Shown in pieces: positions 7,530 to 17,278 of a stretch of 64,000 nt of DNA. The stretch is from Candidatus Endomicrobium procryptotermitis (lineage in GTDB: Bacteria; Elusimicrobiota; Endomicrobiia; Endomicrobiales; Endomicrobiaceae). Every line of letters begins with the position of its first letter. Positions within the stretch are counted from its first letter, which is position 1. Position numbers and translations under genes: made by a program. The notes under the pieces were generated by a model. That model saw nothing but the letters and a program-made list of their open reading frames with translations, did not search any database and was not told where the DNA came from. The stretch is taken from positions 1 to 64,000 of the forward strand of contig JAITIP010000015.1 of assembly GCA_031279415.1 (NCBI GenBank). Direction: 5' to 3'.

Positions 7530-8798
7530 TTATCTCTCGTAAACTATATTTCCGCCGACTATCGTCATAACTGCGCCGCCTGTAAATTTTCTTCCAATAA
7601 AAGGCGAGTTTTTGCTTTTGGAGATTATGCTTTCTTTCGTAAATTCATACGAATATTCCATATCTATAATTGTGATGTCCGCAATACTTCCTGTTTTTAA
7701 AGAACCCCTGTCTTCAAGATTAAAAATTTTCGCGGGATTTACAGTTATTTTAGCTATCGCTTCATTTAAACTTAAGATTTTTGAGGCTACAAGTTCATTT
7801 AATATAAGGCTTAACATCGTCTCAAATCCTATTATTCCAAAAGGCGTCAAATCAAACTCTCTGTTTTTTTCTTCTTGAGTATGTGGAGCATGGTCTGTTG
7901 CAATACAATCTATAGTGCCGTCGGCAAGTCCTGCTTTTATGGCTTCCACATCTCTTTTTTCCCTCAGCGGAGGATTCATTTTCGTATTTGCGTCATATAC
8001 TTTTACTACATCGTCCGTCAAGGTAAAATAATGAGGACATGTTTCTGCAGTAACGTTTATACCTTTCTTTTTTGCCTGTCTTACAAGTTCAACAGACCCC
8101 TGCGTAGAAACATGGGCTATGTGCAGATAGCCTCTGGTAAGCTCGGCAAGCATTATGTCGCGACTTACCATTACTTCCTCAGCTTGTCTTGGAATTCCCC
8201 TCAAGCCTAGTATCATCGAATTTCTTCCCTCGTTCATGACGCCGTTCCTGCTCAACTCTTTATCTTCGCTGTGAGAAATCACCGGAAGCTTAAACATTTT
8301 TGTATATTCTAAAGTGCGGCGCATTATCTGCGAGTTAGACACAGGAAGACCGTCGTCGCTTATTGCCACGATTCCTGCTTTTTTCAAAACTCCGATTTCT
8401 GAAAGCTCTTCTCCGTTTGATCCTTTAGTAGCGCAGCCTATCGGAAAAACATTTATCGCTCCTTCCTTCTGGGCTTTCAGCAAAATGAATTCAACCGTAG
8501 GAGCATTATCTATCACGGGTTTTGTGTTCGGCATACAAAAAACTGTCGTTATGCCTCCTTTTGCCGCCGCACGCGTACCTGTTTTAATGGTCTCTTTTCC
8601 TTCATGACCGGGTTCTCTCAAATGAGCATGGACGTCTATAAGGCCGGGAACAGCAATTTTGCCTCTTCCATCAACAATTCTGTTTGCTGCATCAGTAAGA
8701 TTTGAAACTATTTTGCCGTTTTCAATAAACAAATCTTCAACCGAATCTTTATTTTGGGATGGATCGACTATTCTTATATTTTTAATTTGAAGACGCAT
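7530..8798 (-). CDS. pyrC: Dihydroorotase
   Basis: Cyclises carbamoyl-aspartate to dihydroorotate in the amidohydrolase barrel. The 422-residue class I type protein shows the metal-binding [13 protein letters not shown] motif with His57 and His59, and the late ATDHAPH motif near residue 300 with the catalytic aspartate. Its first 17 bases overlap the end of pyrB, so the two are surely co-transcribed and may be coupled. Full length. Confidence 0.96.
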   Translation of the reverse strand: MRLQIKNIRIVDPSQNKDSVEDLFIENGKIVSNLTDAANRIVDGRGKIAVPGLIDVHAHLREPGHEGKETIKTGTRAAAKGGITTVFCMPNTKPVIDNAPTVEFILLKAQKEGAINVFPIGCATKGSNGEELSEIGVLKKAGIVAISDDGLPVSNSQIMRRTLEYTKMFKLPVISHSEDKELSRNGVMNEGRNSMILGLRGIPRQAEEVMVSRDIMLAELTRGYLHIAHVSTQGSVELVRQAKKKGINVTAETCPHYFTLTDDVVKVYDANTKMNPPLREKRDVEAIKAGLADGTIDCIATDHAPHTQEEKNREFDLTPFGIIGFETMLSLILNELVASKILSLNEAIAKITVNPAKIFNLEDRGSLKTGSIADITIIDMEYSYEFTKESIISKSKNSPFIGRKFTGGAVMTIVGGNIVYER

Positions 8799-9726
8799 TT
8801 TTTTTCACCTTTGTTGGTTTTAAAAGATATAAAACTGCCATTCTCACGGCGATCCCATTTGTAACCTGTTCATTAATCACGGCATTTTGGCTGTCAGCCA
8901 CATCGGATGAAATTTCTATTCCTCTGTTCATGGGGCCCGGGTGCATTACCATAACCCCGGACTTGGCTTTTGCAAGCCTTTCTTTCGTAAGCTGGTAAAG
9001 TTCAACGTATTCGTGCACCGAAGGAAACAAATTTTCCTGCTGGCGTTCAAGCTGTATTCTTAAAATATTTACTACATCTGCTTCTTTTATCGCTTCATCC
9101 AAATTATAATGAACTTTAACTCCAAGTCCTTCTATCTGTGGCGGTATCAGCGTCGGAGGTCCTGCAACGGCCACTTCGGCGCCCATTTTTGTCAAGGCCC
9201 AAATATTCGATTTTGCCACTCTTGAATGCAAAATGTCGCCCACCAAAAGAATTTTTAAACCTTCTATTCTTTTTTTCTTTTCATACATCGTATATAAATC
9301 CAGCAAGCCCTGCGTCGGGTGTTCGTGAAAACCATCTCCCGCGTTAATTATCGATGCACTGAGATTACGAGCCAAAATATCAGGCGTTCCAGCCATTGAA
9401 TGCCTTATTATTATATAGTCGGCTTTCATAGCTTCCAGAGTTTTGCCAGTATCTATAAGGCTTTCGCCTTTTACGACGCTTGAAGCGCTGACAGAAATGT
9501 TTACGACATCGGCGGATAATCTCTTTGCCGCTATTTCAAATGATGTTCTTGTTCTTGTTGAAGGTTCATAAAAAAGAGTTACTACTGTTTTGCCGATTAA
9601 AGTGGGCGCTTTTTTTACCGATCTTGTGAAAAGACTTTTAAAAGGTTTTACCGAATCCAATACCGTCTGAAAATCTTTTTTGTCCAAATGTTCCAAACCA
9701 AGCAAATCTTTGCGGTTAAGAGACAT
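8782..9726 (-). CDS. pyrB: Aspartate carbamoyltransferase catalytic subunit
   Basis: Condenses carbamoyl phosphate with aspartate, the committed step of pyrimidine synthesis. The 314-residue protein has the carbamoyl-phosphate motif [13 protein letters not shown] (Ser56-Thr-Arg-Thr-Arg60) and the late [12 protein letters not shown] block. No pyrI regulatory-subunit gene is adjacent, so it probably works as the unregulated trimer, as in other bacteria where pyrB follows pyrR. It lies 17 bp after pyrR, too little room for a PyrR attenuator. Confidence 0.97.
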   Translation of the reverse strand: MSLNRKDLLGLEHLDKKDFQTVLDSVKPFKSLFTRSVKKAPTLIGKTVVTLFYEPSTRTRTSFEIAAKRLSADVVNISVSASSVVKGESLIDTGKTLEAMKADYIIIRHSMAGTPDILARNLSASIINAGDGFHEHPTQGLLDLYTMYEKKKRIEGLKILLVGDILHSRVAKSNIWALTKMGAEVAVAGPPTLIPPQIEGLGVKVHYNLDEAIKEADVVNILRIQLERQQENLFPSVHEYVELYQLTKERLAKAKSGVMVMHPGPMNRGIEISSDVADSQNAVINEQVTNGIAVRMAVLYLLKPTKVKKNASSN

Positions 9727-9743
9727 AATCAGTCCTTTTTCTA

Positions 9744-10277
9744 TTATTTTATAGTTATTACTCTATCTTCTTTGTCTGTTTCGCAGCATTCGACTTTAAT
9801 ATTTTCTTTGCTGAGACAACGAACTCCCACATAATTCGCTTCTATCGGAAGTTCTCTGTATCCTCTGTCAACTAAAACGGCAAGCTGAATGGATTTTGGC
9901 CTTCCGAAATCCATAAGCACATCAAGCGCCGCTCTTACAGTCCTTCCCGTGTACAGAACATCATCAACTAATACGATGTTTTTTTTACTTATGTCAAAAG
10001 GAATAACTGTGTCTTTTATGATAGGCATGTCAGAGCCGAAATCGTCAATATCGTCTCTGTAAAGCGTGATATCAAGCGTGCCGAAAGGAATTTTTAATTC
10101 TTCAGATAAAGAAAGTTTTGTTATTTCTGAAATAATTCTTTTTGCTATGATAACGCCTTTGTTATGAATTCCCACTATCGCCAAATCTTTTGAATTTTTA
10201 TTTTTCTCAATAACTTCTTTTGAAATTTTTTCTATGGCTTTTTGAAATGTTCCAGCATTTAATATAATTTCCGACAT
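9744..10277 (-). CDS. pyrR: PyrR: pyrimidine operon regulator / uracil phosphoribosyltransferase
   Basis: PyrR proteins bind pyr leader RNA in response to UMP and can convert uracil plus PRPP to UMP. The 177-residue protein has the PRPP-binding motif [13 protein letters not shown] at about residues 101-113. It begins one base after purE and ends 17 bases before pyrB. I see no leader with an anti-antiterminator and terminator in front of it or within the pyr genes, so here it may act mainly as an enzyme or on RNA outside the window. Confidence 0.95.
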   Translation of the reverse strand: MSEIILNAGTFQKAIEKISKEVIEKNKNSKDLAIVGIHNKGVIIAKRIISEITKLSLSEELKIPFGTLDITLYRDDIDDFGSDMPIIKDTVIPFDISKKNIVLVDDVLYTGRTVRAALDVLMDFGRPKSIQLAVLVDRGYRELPIEANYVGVRCLSKENIKVECCETDKEDRVITIK

Positions 10278-10278
10278 T

Positions 10279-10812
10279 TTATTTTTTAATACCTTCCATA
10301 TATTTTTCTATTCCATCTTTCCGAAGCTTTAAATCCTCTCTTATAACGGCTTCGGACTGCTTTCTTTTATATTCTATAAGTTTTTCTTTCAGTCCGTCAT
10401 CAGACACGGCAATAATCTGAGACGCAAGAATCGCAGCATTTATAGCTCCTGCTTTTCCCACTGCCATGCAGGCCACGGGAACGCCTTTAGGCATCTGAGC
10501 TATGGCAAACAAAGCGTCCATGCTTGCAAGATTTTTGTTTTCCATAGGCACACCTATTACGGGAAGAACAGTTTCTGCAGCGACAACGCCTGGCAATGCA
10601 GCTGCCATACCGGCTGCCGTTATGAAAACTTTTACTCCAGAGCTTTCAGCGCCTCTAACACATTGTTTTAAATGTTCTGTGGTTCTGTGTGCTGACGCAA
10701 TATTTAGACTGTACGACAAGCCGAACTCTTTAAGTGTTTTTACCATTTCTGTTATTACCGGAATGTCCGAACTAGAACCCACAATTATTGCAACGTCAAT
10801 TCTATTTTCCAT
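10279..10812 (-). CDS. purE: N5-carboxyaminoimidazole ribonucleotide mutase / AIR carboxylase
   Basis: Moves or adds the carboxyl group that gives CAIR. The 177-residue protein has the GSSSD phosphate-binding loop at residues 12-16, the active-site SAHRT at 40-44 and a glycine/alanine-rich FITAAGMAAALPGVVA segment. No purK is adjacent, so class I (needing PurK) and class II (using CO2 directly) cannot be told apart from context. Its start overlaps the end of purD by 11 bases. Confidence 0.94.
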   Translation of the reverse strand: MENRIDVAIIVGSSSDIPVITEMVKTLKEFGLSYSLNIASAHRTTEHLKQCVRGAESSGVKVFITAAGMAAALPGVVAAETVLPVIGVPMENKNLASMDALFAIAQMPKGVPVACMAVGKAGAINAAILASQIIAVSDDGLKEKLIEYKRKQSEAVIREDLKLRKDGIEKYMEGIKK

Positions 10813-12079
10813 TTAAAGCTCTCCGAGCTATGTCTTTTCTGTAATGCATATTTTCAAAAGATATAAGTTTCACCTGCGAATAAACTTTGTCTATCGCTCT
10901 TTTTATATCACCCGCTGCTGACATAACTCCCAGAACTCTTCCTCCGCAGGTAATGGTCTTCCCATTTTCAATTTTTGTGCCAGCGTGAAAAATTATAGTA
11001 TCTTTGTCTTTAACATCTTGAAGCCCTTTTATTTCAAAGCCGCTTTCAAATTTCCGCGGGTATCCACCGGAAGCAAGAACGACACACACTGTGGTTTCTC
11101 TTTTCCATTTAATTTCTATTTTTGAAAGCTCTTTATTTAAAATAGCCATACATATATCTGACAAATCGCTGTCAAGCAAAGGCAGTATCACCTGTGTTTC
11201 TGGATCGCCAAAACGGCAGTTAAACTCCAAAACATACGGTTCACCATCGTTTATTATCACTCCTACATATAAAATTCCTTTGTATTGCAAACCTTCTTTT
11301 TTTATTCCTTTGATAACTTTTTTTATTATGCTCTCTTCAATTTTTTTATTTAATTCAGCTGCTGCCAAAGGAGCCGGAGCGTAAGCACCCATTCCACCGG
11401 TATTTGGTCCTTCGTCATCGTCGTTTATTCTTTTATGATCCTGTGAAGCAGGCATCATCGAATAAGAAATGCCATCGGTAAAAATCAAATATGAAAGTTC
11501 CTGACCGCTTATATATTCCTCAATAATAATATTCGTTCCTGCATCGCCTAAGATTTTGTCGTTCATCATCTGCTTTACGGCATTTTCTGCTTCTTTGCGT
11601 CCGTTACAGATATAAACGCCTTTACCCGCAGCAAGACCGTCGGCTTTTATAACTATCTTTTTATCTTTATCGTGCAAGGAAAGAAAATCTATAGCAGCGG
11701 CGGTATTTGTAAATTTGTTAAATCGAGCCGTAGGAATATCGTATTTATTCATAAATTCTTTGGAAAAGATTTTGCTTGACTCAAGCATTGATGCCTGTTT
11801 GGAAGGACCTACTATTTTCAATCCCCTTTCTTCAAAATAATCCACGATTCCAAGCGACAAAGGAATTTCTGGTCCTACGAATGTAAAATCAATATCGTTG
11901 TTCCGAGCAAAATTCGCAAGATTTTCAAAATCATTTACATTTATATTGACGATTTCCGCAATTTCAGAGATTCCGCCGTTTCCGCAGGCACAGTATAGTT
12001 TTTCGACTTTTTCGCTTTTTACAAATGACTGGCAGAGAGCATGCTCTCTGCCGCCAGAACCTATAACTAAAACTTTCAT
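10802..12079 (-). CDS. purD: Phosphoribosylamine-glycine ligase (GAR synthetase)
   Basis: ATP-grasp enzyme that joins glycine to phosphoribosylamine. The 425-residue protein starts with the MKVLVIGSGGREHAL signature, has the KADGLAAGKGV ATP-grasp segment near residue 145-155, GPNTGGMGAYAP near 225 and the LEFNCRFGDPETQ metal/ATP motif near 285. Length is normal. A 103-bp gap separates it from the small membrane-protein gene upstream; it is the only pur gene besides purC and purQ with room for its own promoter. Confidence 0.97.
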   Translation of the reverse strand: MKVLVIGSGGREHALCQSFVKSEKVEKLYCACGNGGISEIAEIVNINVNDFENLANFARNNDIDFTFVGPEIPLSLGIVDYFEERGLKIVGPSKQASMLESSKIFSKEFMNKYDIPTARFNKFTNTAAAIDFLSLHDKDKKIVIKADGLAAGKGVYICNGRKEAENAVKQMMNDKILGDAGTNIIIEEYISGQELSYLIFTDGISYSMMPASQDHKRINDDDEGPNTGGMGAYAPAPLAAAELNKKIEESIIKKVIKGIKKEGLQYKGILYVGVIINDGEPYVLEFNCRFGDPETQVILPLLDSDLSDICMAILNKELSKIEIKWKRETTVCVVLASGGYPRKFESGFEIKGLQDVKDKDTIIFHAGTKIENGKTITCGGRVLGVMSAAGDIKRAIDKVYSQVKLISFENMHYRKDIARRALNGK

Positions 12080-12182
12080 CTATAACTCCTGAAGATAAGA
12101 AGCTTGGATGGCTTAGAAACTTCGTAACAGTTCTGTCTTTGCCGCAGCTAGACGACTTCCAAACTTATAAACATCGTATCTT
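12080..12182. other. Intergenic spacer with a degenerate dispersed repeat
   Basis: This 103-bp gap before purD holds, at 12098-12120, a sequence resembling one at 49672-49693: both read roughly AGAA(G/A)CTT, a short variable core, then TTAGAAAC. I see no hairpin followed by a T-run and no convincing PyrR- or purine-binding leader. An AGGAG precedes the purD ATG. Confidence 0.35.
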
Positions 12183-12494
12183 CTAAAATATGTACTTATC
12201 AAAAAATTTAACTATGAGCATAAACATCAAAAAAGCCATTATCATTGTCATTATCATAGCTTTCCAATTTTGATTTATCATGGCAGAAATTTTGTTGCTG
12301 CCGCTTTTTCTATCACGTATTTCAAAAGCATACTTGTTGCGAATCTCTTTACTGAGATCCGCATACTCAGTAAAATCTTCGCAAGAATCATTTTCTGTCA
12401 TCCATTTTCTTTTGGCCATACAAAAAATTCTTCCGTTTCCGTTGTCATCCAAACTGTTATCGCCTTGAAATAAACAATTTATGCAATAACCCAT
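12183..12494 (-). CDS. Small Cys-rich protein with C-terminal membrane anchor
   Basis: The 103-residue product has a CINC pair at the start, a further cysteine near residue 28 and another near 42, a spacing that suggests a small metal-binding knuckle. One hydrophobic segment (about residues 77-97) lies near the C-terminus, followed by a short charged tail. The ATG at 12494 is preceded by AGGCGG, better than an earlier ATG at 12521 that would overlap purQ. The gene sits in the pur operon between purQ and purD. I do not recognise a family; a tail-anchored zinc-binding protein facing the cytosol is the best description. Confidence 0.65.
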   Translation of the reverse strand: MGYCINCLFQGDNSLDDNGNGRIFCMAKRKWMTENDSCEDFTEYADLSKEIRNKYAFEIRDRKSGSNKISAMINQNWKAMIMTMIMAFLMFMLIVKFFDKYIF

Positions 12495-12510
12495 GATTCC
12501 GCCTTTTATA

Positions 12511-13296
12511 TTATTTAACAAAATTTACAGCATTTTGAAATATTACTTTTCCCCAGCCGAACTCCCCATCAGAACCTTCTCTTGCGGGATGTTGTAAGGC
12601 GTAAACATATCTTTCGGGGTGAGGCATAAGCCCAAAGATATTTCCCTTTTTATTGCATATACCTGCAATCTTCTGTGCCGAACCGTTCGGGTCTAAAGGA
12701 TAGTCTGGCTCATTTCCATTTTTTGTACAATATTTAAAAACTATTTGATTGTTTTTATAAAGTGCATCTAGCAGCTTTTTATCCGAAACAACAAACTTGC
12801 CTTCTCCATGAGCTACTGGCAGATTGATAATATCAATAATATTTTTTGTCCACAGACAGATTGATTCGCCTTTATTATTTTTCTGCGGCTTTAAATAAAC
12901 CCAACGGCATTCAAATTTATCTGAATCATTATATGAAAGCGTTGAAATCTGTTCAAATATTTCGGGATAGGGAAGCAGCCCCATTTTTACTAAAACCTGA
13001 AAACCATTGCAAATGCCTATTATGGGTTTTCCGCTTAACGCGAATTTTTTAATTTTGTCACCTAGTCCACTTTTTACTTCGTTTGCAAGTATTTTTCCGG
13101 AAGCTATATCGTCTCCGTAAGAAAATCCTCCTGGAAAAGCTAAAATATCGTATTCAAAAATTTTATCTTTTTTTTCAATCAAAGTGTTTACGTGAATCCT
13201 TTCTGCTAAAGCACCGCAAAGCTCAAAGGCCGACTGTGTCTCATAATCGCAGTTCGTCCCCGCCGTTCTTAAAATTAATGCTTTAACTTTTTTCAT
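12511..13296 (-). CDS. purQ: FGAM synthase glutaminase subunit
   Basis: Releases ammonia from glutamine for PurL. The 261-residue class I amidotransferase has the nucleophile elbow GICNGFQ with Cys96 and a late MPHPERY with the catalytic histidine-glutamate pair. It works with PurS and PurL, both encoded just upstream. A 98-bp gap with no recognisable terminator separates it from purL. AAGGA nine bases before the ATG supports the start. Confidence 0.96.
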   Translation of the reverse strand: MKKVKALILRTAGTNCDYETQSAFELCGALAERIHVNTLIEKKDKIFEYDILAFPGGFSYGDDIASGKILANEVKSGLGDKIKKFALSGKPIIGICNGFQVLVKMGLLPYPEIFEQISTLSYNDSDKFECRWVYLKPQKNNKGESICLWTKNIIDIINLPVAHGEGKFVVSDKKLLDALYKNNQIVFKYCTKNGNEPDYPLDPNGSAQKIAGICNKKGNIFGLMPHPERYVYALQHPAREGSDGEFGWGKVIFQNAVNFVK

Positions 13297-13394
13297 ATTT
13301 TGTTTTCCTTGTACTATGATCTAACTTACACAAAATCACGTATCCATCCGCCAAACAAAAAATGCCGCATCTTAGCACACTACTTATCAAAGTT

Positions 13395-15797
13395 TTAATG
13401 CCAGTTTATAGTATTTCTCCAACAGTTTAATAATCTTTCGCTTCTTTCTTTTATTTTTATTTTTTCTTTTGCACTCTCAAAAATTACTTTGCCGTCTTGT
13501 CCTACAAAACCGACTTTAGAAACGGCACAGTCTTTAAATAACATCTTTATTCTTTCAATGTTTTCATTTTTTACTTCTATAATAAATCTGCCGTTGCTTT
13601 CTGAAAACATGATTTCAGTATGAGTCATTTTGCCGATTGTCAAAATTTTATCTATATCAATATATGCACCTTTTTGCCCGGCAAAAGCCATTTCGCATAT
13701 CGCCGCGGCAAGACCGCCTTCACTTGTATCGTGACAGGCTTCAATTAAGCCTTTGTTTATAGCCATATGAATTTTTTCCATTATAATTTTCGATTCTTTA
13801 GGATAGACGGACGGGATTACACCGTATCTTATTTTATTGATTTTTGAAAATACCGAACCACCTAGTTCATTTCTTGTATAGCCCAAAATAAAAATAGAGT
13901 TTGCACCCTCTTTAAAAGGCATTGTTACGGTATTTTCAACATTTTCGATAACGCCTATTGCCGAAATTAAAAGCGCGGGCGGTATAGAATATTTTTTGCC
14001 GCCGATAGAGTACTCGTTGTGCAGGCTGTCTTTTCCCGATATAAATGGAACGCCGAATGCCTTTGACATATCGTAACAGGCATTTGCAGCTCTTACAAGA
14101 CTTCCTAAAATTTCAGGCTTGTTAGGGTTTCCCCAGCAAAAATTGTCTAATACTGAAATTTTATTAATGTCTGCACCGACGGCTACGGCGTTTCTCAAAG
14201 CTTCTTCGACAGCGGAAGCTGCCATTTTATACGTATTTATTTTTCCGTACCAAGGATTTAATCCGTTGGAAAGCACAACTCCTTTTTTTGTCCCTTTGAC
14301 AACAGTATAAGGCCAAATAACAGCTGCGTCGCCGGGACCTGAAACTTCAATACTGTTTCCCTGTAAAGGTTTTATTACGGTTTGCCCCTGAACTTCGTGA
14401 TCATATTGTCTTATAATCCATTCTTTAGAACAGACGTTTAAATCCGCTAAAACCGCTTTTAAGGATTTTAAAAGTTTTGCTGAATTAAATTTTACAGGTT
14501 TTTGCTTGTTTTCCTGTTTTACTTCATATACCGCAGGTCTTATAGGTTTTGGCACGCCGTTATGCAAAAAGTCCATACTCATATCGGCTACTACTTTACC
14601 GTTATACGTGAGAGTAAGTCTTTTGTCACCGATAAATTCGCCGATAAAAGTCGCCTCTACGTTTTCTTTTTCAAAGATTTCTTTTATTTTCTTTTTGTTT
14701 TTCTGTGGCACGGCAAAAACCATTCTTTCTTGTGCCTCGGAAATCCAAATTTCCCAAGGGCTTAAGCCCTCGTATTTTAAAGGAACTCTTTCTAGTGCAA
14801 TTTTTACTCCAGTTTTTTCTCCAAGCTCGCCAACAGCGCTTGAAAGTCCGCCTGCACCGCAGTCGGTAACAGCTCTGTATAAACCCAAATCACGAGCTTT
14901 AAGCATTGTGTCTAAAACTTTCTTTTCAATTATGGGATTTCCTATTTGAACCGCGCTGACATCAGATTCTTTATCAAGCTGAACCGAAGAAAAAGTAGCA
15001 CCGTGAATGCCGTCACGGCCCGTGCGTCCGCCTACAACTAAAACCAAATCCCCAGATTTTACTTTTTTATTAATCATCGTTTTAGGAATTATGCCGGCGG
15101 TTCCGCAATAAACTAAAGGATTTGCTATATATCCGTCGTCAAAATAAACCGAGCCGTTGACGGTAGGTATGCCCATGCGATTTCCGTAATCTCTGACTCC
15201 TGAAACTACGCCCTTTGCTATTCTTTTAGGATGGTGCATTCCTTCGGGGACGCAGGAAGGTTTTGTATCTGGATTTCCAAAACAAAATACATCGGTATTT
15301 GCCACAGGCTTTGCGCCAAGCCCGGCGCCTAAAATGTCTCTGATAACTCCACCTATGCCAGTGGCTGAACCTCCATAAGGCTCTAATGCCGACGGATGAT
15401 TATGCGTTTCAACTTTAAACGCCGCTCCATTTTTATCGTCAAACTCTATAATGCCCGCATTATCTTTAAACACGGACAAACACCATTTTTTATTAAGTTC
15501 TGCGGTAGCTTTAAAAATTGTCTCTTTGAGAAAGTTATTATAAATCTTTTTGCTCTTTTTACCGCCTTGAATTTGAGTATATTCAATAATGCCCGTAAGC
15601 GTTTTATGCTTACAATGCTCACTCCATGTCTGTGCAATGGTTTCAATTTCTACATCAGTTGGATTTCTTTTTAGTTTTTTGAAATAATTTTGAATGGTTT
15701 TCATCTCTTCAAGAGAAAGAGAAAGAACATTCCTATCGCTAAGATTCATAAGCTGTTTATCAGATAGATTTAAAATTTCAATAATATCGCAGTTCAT
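13395..15797 (-). CDS. purL: FGAM synthase large subunit, short PurSQL type
   Basis: ATP-dependent amidation of FGAR to FGAM. The 800-residue protein is the small form that needs separate PurQ and PurS. Visible landmarks are the EHCKHKT motif near residue 60, the KVETHNHPSALEPYGGSATG region near 130-150 and a second AIRS-like half ending with the SEGGLAAAICEMAFAG segment. Its ATG overlaps the purS stop (ATGA), indicating coupled translation. Confidence 0.97.
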   Translation of the reverse strand: MNCDIIEILNLSDKQLMNLSDRNVLSLSLEEMKTIQNYFKKLKRNPTDVEIETIAQTWSEHCKHKTLTGIIEYTQIQGGKKSKKIYNNFLKETIFKATAELNKKWCLSVFKDNAGIIEFDDKNGAAFKVETHNHPSALEPYGGSATGIGGVIRDILGAGLGAKPVANTDVFCFGNPDTKPSCVPEGMHHPKRIAKGVVSGVRDYGNRMGIPTVNGSVYFDDGYIANPLVYCGTAGIIPKTMINKKVKSGDLVLVVGGRTGRDGIHGATFSSVQLDKESDVSAVQIGNPIIEKKVLDTMLKARDLGLYRAVTDCGAGGLSSAVGELGEKTGVKIALERVPLKYEGLSPWEIWISEAQERMVFAVPQKNKKKIKEIFEKENVEATFIGEFIGDKRLTLTYNGKVVADMSMDFLHNGVPKPIRPAVYEVKQENKQKPVKFNSAKLLKSLKAVLADLNVCSKEWIIRQYDHEVQGQTVIKPLQGNSIEVSGPGDAAVIWPYTVVKGTKKGVVLSNGLNPWYGKINTYKMAASAVEEALRNAVAVGADINKISVLDNFCWGNPNKPEILGSLVRAANACYDMSKAFGVPFISGKDSLHNEYSIGGKKYSIPPALLISAIGVIENVENTVTMPFKEGANSIFILGYTRNELGGSVFSKINKIRYGVIPSVYPKESKIIMEKIHMAINKGLIEACHDTSEGGLAAAICEMAFAGQKGAYIDIDKILTIGKMTHTEIMFSESNGRFIIEVKNENIERIKMLFKDCAVSKVGFVGQDGKVIFESAKEKIKIKERSERLLNCWRNTINWH

Positions 15798-16249
15798 TTT
15801 ATTTTATATTCCTGAATTAGCGTATTGGCAAGTAACTTCATAGCTATATTGTCCAGAACAGATTTAGAAACCTTTCCGTAAATATAATATTTATGTCCAG
15901 TTTTAACGACAATGTCTTTATTTATTCCCAAATCTTTTACAGCTTTTATAACGCTTTCAGCAACAGTATCGGTTACGCCTTTTTTAAACCATACTTCAAT
16001 AATTGCCATTTCTGCATTATGCAAAATTCCGTCTTTTACCACATTATGACTTTCTGTTATTTTATCACTTAAAAGTTCTGAAGCTATAATTCTTGCCTGC
16101 GTTGCGTCAATTTGTCCATCAATTTTATATAGTGGAGAATATTCCACTTTGTTTACGCATTTAAATCCAAGCTGTAAAATTTCGCGGCAAATATGTTCTC
16201 CGCGAACATTTTTAAAACCATCTTTTGGAAAAATTTCTATTTCATACAT
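15794..16249 (-). CDS. purS: FGAM synthase subunit PurS, tandem double-domain form
   Basis: PurS bridges PurL and PurQ and channels ammonia. Ordinary PurS is about 80 residues; this one is 151 and reads as two PurS-like halves. Residues 1-75 start YEIEIFPKDGFKNVRGEHI, and residues 78-151 start AEMAIIEVWFKKGVTDTVAE. Each half continues with a helix and ends with a leucine-rich segment (LLSDKI, LLANTL). The halves are diverged, so the duplication is old. Position between purC and purL, with ATGA overlap to purL, supports the call. A fused dimer could replace the normal PurS homodimer. Confidence 0.9.
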   Translation of the reverse strand: MYEIEIFPKDGFKNVRGEHICREILQLGFKCVNKVEYSPLYKIDGQIDATQARIIASELLSDKITESHNVVKDGILHNAEMAIIEVWFKKGVTDTVAESVIKAVKDLGINKDIVVKTGHKYYIYGKVSKSVLDNIAMKLLANTLIQEYKIK

Positions 16250-17128
16250 TTAAAATTTCCTGCCCGTAAGTTTTTCATAAGCATCCATATATTTTTCCAT
16301 AGTTTTTTCAACCACTTCGGACGGAAGTTCGGGAGGTGAGGAAGCCTTGTCCCATTTTATGCGTTCGAGATAATCTCTTACGTATTGTTTATCCAAACTA
16401 TCCTGTGATTTTCCCATCTGGTATTTGTCAACTTCCCAAAAGCGCGAAGAGTCTGGAGTAAAAATCTCATCTATCAAAATTAATTTATCGTCATAAAATC
16501 CAAATTCAAGTTTAGTGTCGGCAAGAATTATACCTTTTGATATAGAATAATCGCTTACCTTTTTATAAAGTTCAATAGAAAATTTTCTGAGATTGTCTGC
16601 CGTATCTTTGCCTACTCTTTTGACTGTTTCTTCAAAAGATATGTTTTCGTCATGTCTGCCGCCTTCTTCTTTACTTGAAGGAGTGAAAATGGGTTCCGAA
16701 AGTTTTGACGATTCCTGCAAACCGTCTTGAAGGTTTATTCCGCATACAGTCTTTGATTTTTGATATTCTTTCCAGCCTGATCCCGCAAGGTATCCCCTGA
16801 CTATACATTCAATATCTATCCTGTTTACTTTTTTGACTATCATCGCCCTGTCGCGAAGATATCCATAGTGTTTAAGTACAGCAGGAAAATTATCAAAATC
16901 ACCTGTTATTATGTGATTTGGAAGTATTCCCTGAACAAAATTAAACCAAAACATTGAAAGTTTGTGCAAAACTTTTCCTTTGTTTGGGATTAACGTAGGA
17001 ATGATGTAGTCAAAAGCAGATATTCTGTCCGAAGCGACAATTAAATAATTTTGTCCCAAATCATAAACATCTCTGACTTTTCCCTTATGGACTAATGGAA
17101 GATTTACGGGTTCTTTGCCGCTTATCAT
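16250..17128 (-). CDS. purC: SAICAR synthetase
   Basis: Joins aspartate to CAIR. The 292-residue protein has the LVHKGKVRDVYDLG start, the VASDRISAFDYIIPTLIPNKG motif near residues 31-51 and the DTKLEFGFYD ... IDEIFTPDSSRFW active-site region near 204-235. It is the first gene of the pur/pyr cluster, behind a consensus promoter and an AAAGGA ribosome-binding site, and its stop is immediately followed by the purS start. Confidence 0.97.
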   Translation of the reverse strand: MISGKEPVNLPLVHKGKVRDVYDLGQNYLIVASDRISAFDYIIPTLIPNKGKVLHKLSMFWFNFVQGILPNHIITGDFDNFPAVLKHYGYLRDRAMIVKKVNRIDIECIVRGYLAGSGWKEYQKSKTVCGINLQDGLQESSKLSEPIFTPSSKEEGGRHDENISFEETVKRVGKDTADNLRKFSIELYKKVSDYSISKGIILADTKLEFGFYDDKLILIDEIFTPDSSRFWEVDKYQMGKSQDSLDKQYVRDYLERIKWDKASSPPELPSEVVEKTMEKYMDAYEKLTGRKF

Positions 17129-17157
17129 TGATTGTTCCTTTAAATATAATTTTTAAA

Positions 17158-17186
17158 ATTATATAACTTTCAGATTGATTTTTCAA
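17158..17186 (-). promoter_or_regulatory. Sigma-70-type promoter of the pur/pyr cluster
   Basis: On the minus strand TTGAAA (17181-17186) is followed after exactly 17 bases by a perfect TATAAT (17158-17163), about 30 bp before the purC start. No other site in the 150-bp gap fits as well. No purine-riboswitch or PyrR-leader fold fits in the short leader. Confidence 0.75.
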
Positions 17187-17278
17187 CAAAAACTTCAATT
17201 TTTATATTATTCAGATATTTTACCACTGTCAAAAATTTTTAGTTAAAACTTTAAAGCTATTAAAGTGCATCCAAAAAA

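Noticed and set aside
9727-9743. PyrR-type attenuator before pyrB
   Set aside because: Only 17 bases separate pyrR and pyrB, too few for the competing hairpins.
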